This document shows, in pieces, positions 6,488 through 7,304 of a DNA stretch of 7,304 nt. A model generated the notes under the pieces. The model was not told the DNA's origin. It ran no database searches and worked only from the letters and a program-made list of their open reading frames with translations. The position numbers were made by a program, and so were the translations under genes. This DNA is from Syntrophomonadaceae bacterium. Its GTDB lineage: Bacteria; Bacillota; Dethiobacteria; DTU022. The first letter of the stretch is position 1; each line of letters starts with the position of its first letter. The stretch covers positions 1 to 7,304 of the forward strand of contig PWMM01000021.1 of the NCBI GenBank assembly GCA_003558195.1. Direction: 5' to 3'.

Positions 6488-7006
6488 ATGTGGGAATTGA
6501 GGAAAATGCAGGCGCGATCAGGTGTAAAAAAATATGGACCTTTCTCCTTATTAATGCTTCTGGTCGTGCTTTTGCTAATCTATTGTGGTTTCATATATGC
6601 TATTGCTCCGCAGAAATACTTGGTTGTTGAAGCTCCCAAGGAAAATCAATATCTATATAGCATCCCTGTTGAAAGCTCTGATTATTTCGAAATGACTTAC
6701 ACTCACTCGGTGACCAAACAGACGGTGCAGGGACTTTTCATAATTACAGAGCTTGGCGAGATCAAGCCGCACAGTACAACATTTGACTCTTTTGGTCCTG
6801 GCCTGCCTGAGCTGGATGGTTCGCTTGAATACGAAATCACTGATGGAAAATTTGTCGTTTACCATGATGACGAGCCTAGGGAAGAGATCAGCTTGTTTGT
6901 TTCACCTTTAACCGGAGATCGACTTTATCTGCATGGCCAGAAATATGATCTTACCTCTCATTTTGAAAAACCGATCCTGCTTAGAATTTATATCACTGCC
7001 AAATGA
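6488..7006 (+). CDS. DUF1850 domain protein, membrane-anchored, TRAP-associated
   Basis: A 172-residue protein of unknown function. Residues 1-16 are basic and a single hydrophobic segment (about 17-40) follows, so the remaining ~130 residues should lie outside the membrane. Cys33 lacks a small residue before it, so this is not a lipoprotein. The outer domain shows DUF1850-like signatures: YTHSVTKQTV (71-80), with the conserved T-H-S-V, and FDSFGPGLP (99-107). The ending, GDRLYLHGQKYDL (143-155), also fits. DUF1850 genes are known as frequent neighbours of TAXI-type TRAP permeases, and here it is the last gene of that group, 160 bases after the permease. A role as an accessory to solute capture or permease assembly is inference. 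The start at ATG 6488 rests on its ribosome site; a start at TTG 6455 would add 11 residues. Confidence 0.86.
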   Translation: MWELRKMQARSGVKKYGPFSLLMLLVVLLLIYCGFIYAIAPQKYLVVEAPKENQYLYSIPVESSDYFEMTYTHSVTKQTVQGLFIITELGEIKPHSTTFDSFGPGLPELDGSLEYEITDGKFVVYHDDEPREEISLFVSPLTGDRLYLHGQKYDLTSHFEKPILLRIYITAK

Positions 7007-7015
7007 ATCGTAATA

Positions 7016-7043
7016 CGGATAAAGGATCAGGCCTCTTTATCTG
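7016..7043 (+). terminator. Hairpin after DUF1850, possible weak terminator
   Basis: CGGATAAAGG (7016-7025) pairs with TCTTTATCTG (7034-7043) over 10 bp with two G-U pairs and an 8-base loop. No U run follows. It could mark the end of the TRAP operon before gyrA, but transcription may continue into gyrA. Confidence 0.35.
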
Positions 7044-7057
7044 CTATAGATTCCTGG

Positions 7058-7085
7058 TTCATAGACTCCTAAAACCATCTTTAAT
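7058..7085 (+). promoter_or_regulatory. Possible promoter for gyrA
   Basis: TTCATA (7058-7063, four of six) and TTTAAT (7080-7085, five of six) are separated by 16 bases. A second candidate, the extended -10 TGTGATAAG at 7108-7116, has no convincing -35. Because gyrA no longer directly follows gyrB, a promoter in this 159-base gap is expected, but neither match is strong. Confidence 0.25.
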
Positions 7086-7154
7086 TATCTTTTCTGTTCT
7101 CGCAATATGTGATAAGATTTAAATGCTGTATTACTTTCCAATCACTTATGTTCT

Positions 7155-7160
7155 AAGGAG
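7155..7160 (+). promoter_or_regulatory. Ribosome binding site of gyrA
   Basis: AAGGAG lies 5 bases before ATG 7166 and supports that start. Confidence 0.7.
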
Positions 7161-7165
7161 AAGAA

Positions 7166-7304
7166 ATGGCCGAGATAGAAAATGTTGTGCCTGTAAATAT
7201 TTATGATGAAGTCAAGGTGTCATTCCTTGACTATGCCATGAGCGTTATCGTCAGCAGGGCCCTTCCCGATGTCAGGGACGGATTGAAGCCTGTTCACAGG
7301 CGAA
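7166..7304 (+). CDS. gyrA: DNA gyrase subunit A (GyrA), 3'-truncated by window edge
   Basis: Breakage-and-rejoining subunit of DNA gyrase, partner of GyrB. Only the first 46 codons are present. Residues 19-46 carry the near-invariant type IIA topoisomerase start, including SFLDYAMSVIVSRALPDVR (19-37) followed by DGLKPVHRR. ParC shares this motif, but the linkage to gyrB and the N-terminus (VVPVNIYDEVK) favour GyrA. The quinolone-resistance region and the catalytic tyrosine lie beyond the window. The gene is preceded by the TRAP cassette and not by gyrB, so it probably depends on its own promoter or on readthrough. Confidence 0.96.
   Translation, partial: MAEIENVVPVNIYDEVKVSFLDYAMSVIVSRALPDVRDGLKPVHRR

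Overview
The window looks like the gyrB-gyrA neighbourhood of a low-to-moderate GC Firmicute, probably a clostridial lineage. Evidence: gyrB and gyrA face the same way, there are strong GAGGTG-type Shine-Dalgarno sequences, TTG and GTG starts are used, and the TRAP binding protein carries a lipoprotein signal (expected when there is no periplasm). The genus cannot be named from this sequence alone.

Layout, all genes on the + strand: (1) 1-1476, the C-terminal three quarters of gyrB, entering from the left edge. (2) 1551-2897, a PLP-dependent class III aminotransferase with its own start signals and a possible promoter. (3) 2898-3216, an AT-rich gap without genes that holds two promoter-like sites. 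(4) 3217-4218, a TAXI-family TRAP solute-binding lipoprotein. (5) 4230-4267, a terminator-like hairpin between binding protein and permease. (6) 4300-6327, a fused TRAP permease whose start is best placed at GTG 4300; a longer reading from ATG 4234 begins inside the hairpin. (7) 6488-7006, a membrane-anchored DUF1850 protein. (8) 7166-7304, the first 46 codons of gyrA, running off the right edge.

In most Firmicutes gyrA directly follows gyrB. Here 5689 bases separate them, filled by a complete TAXI-TRAP uptake system plus an aminotransferase. The simplest reading is that a nutrient-uptake cassette sits inside the gyrase locus. The binding protein captures a small carboxylate or amino acid, the fused permease imports it with an ion gradient, DUF1850 is a frequent neighbour of unknown role, and the aminotransferase may act on the imported compound or a product of it. 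The substrate cannot be read from the sequence. The permease gene is visibly richer in G+C than the gyrB part, which fits a separate origin but does not prove it.

No tRNA, rRNA, CRISPR array, insertion sequence or transposase was seen. The most notable points are the split gyrase locus, the hairpin that separates binding protein from permease expression, and a five-cysteine cluster in the aminotransferase.
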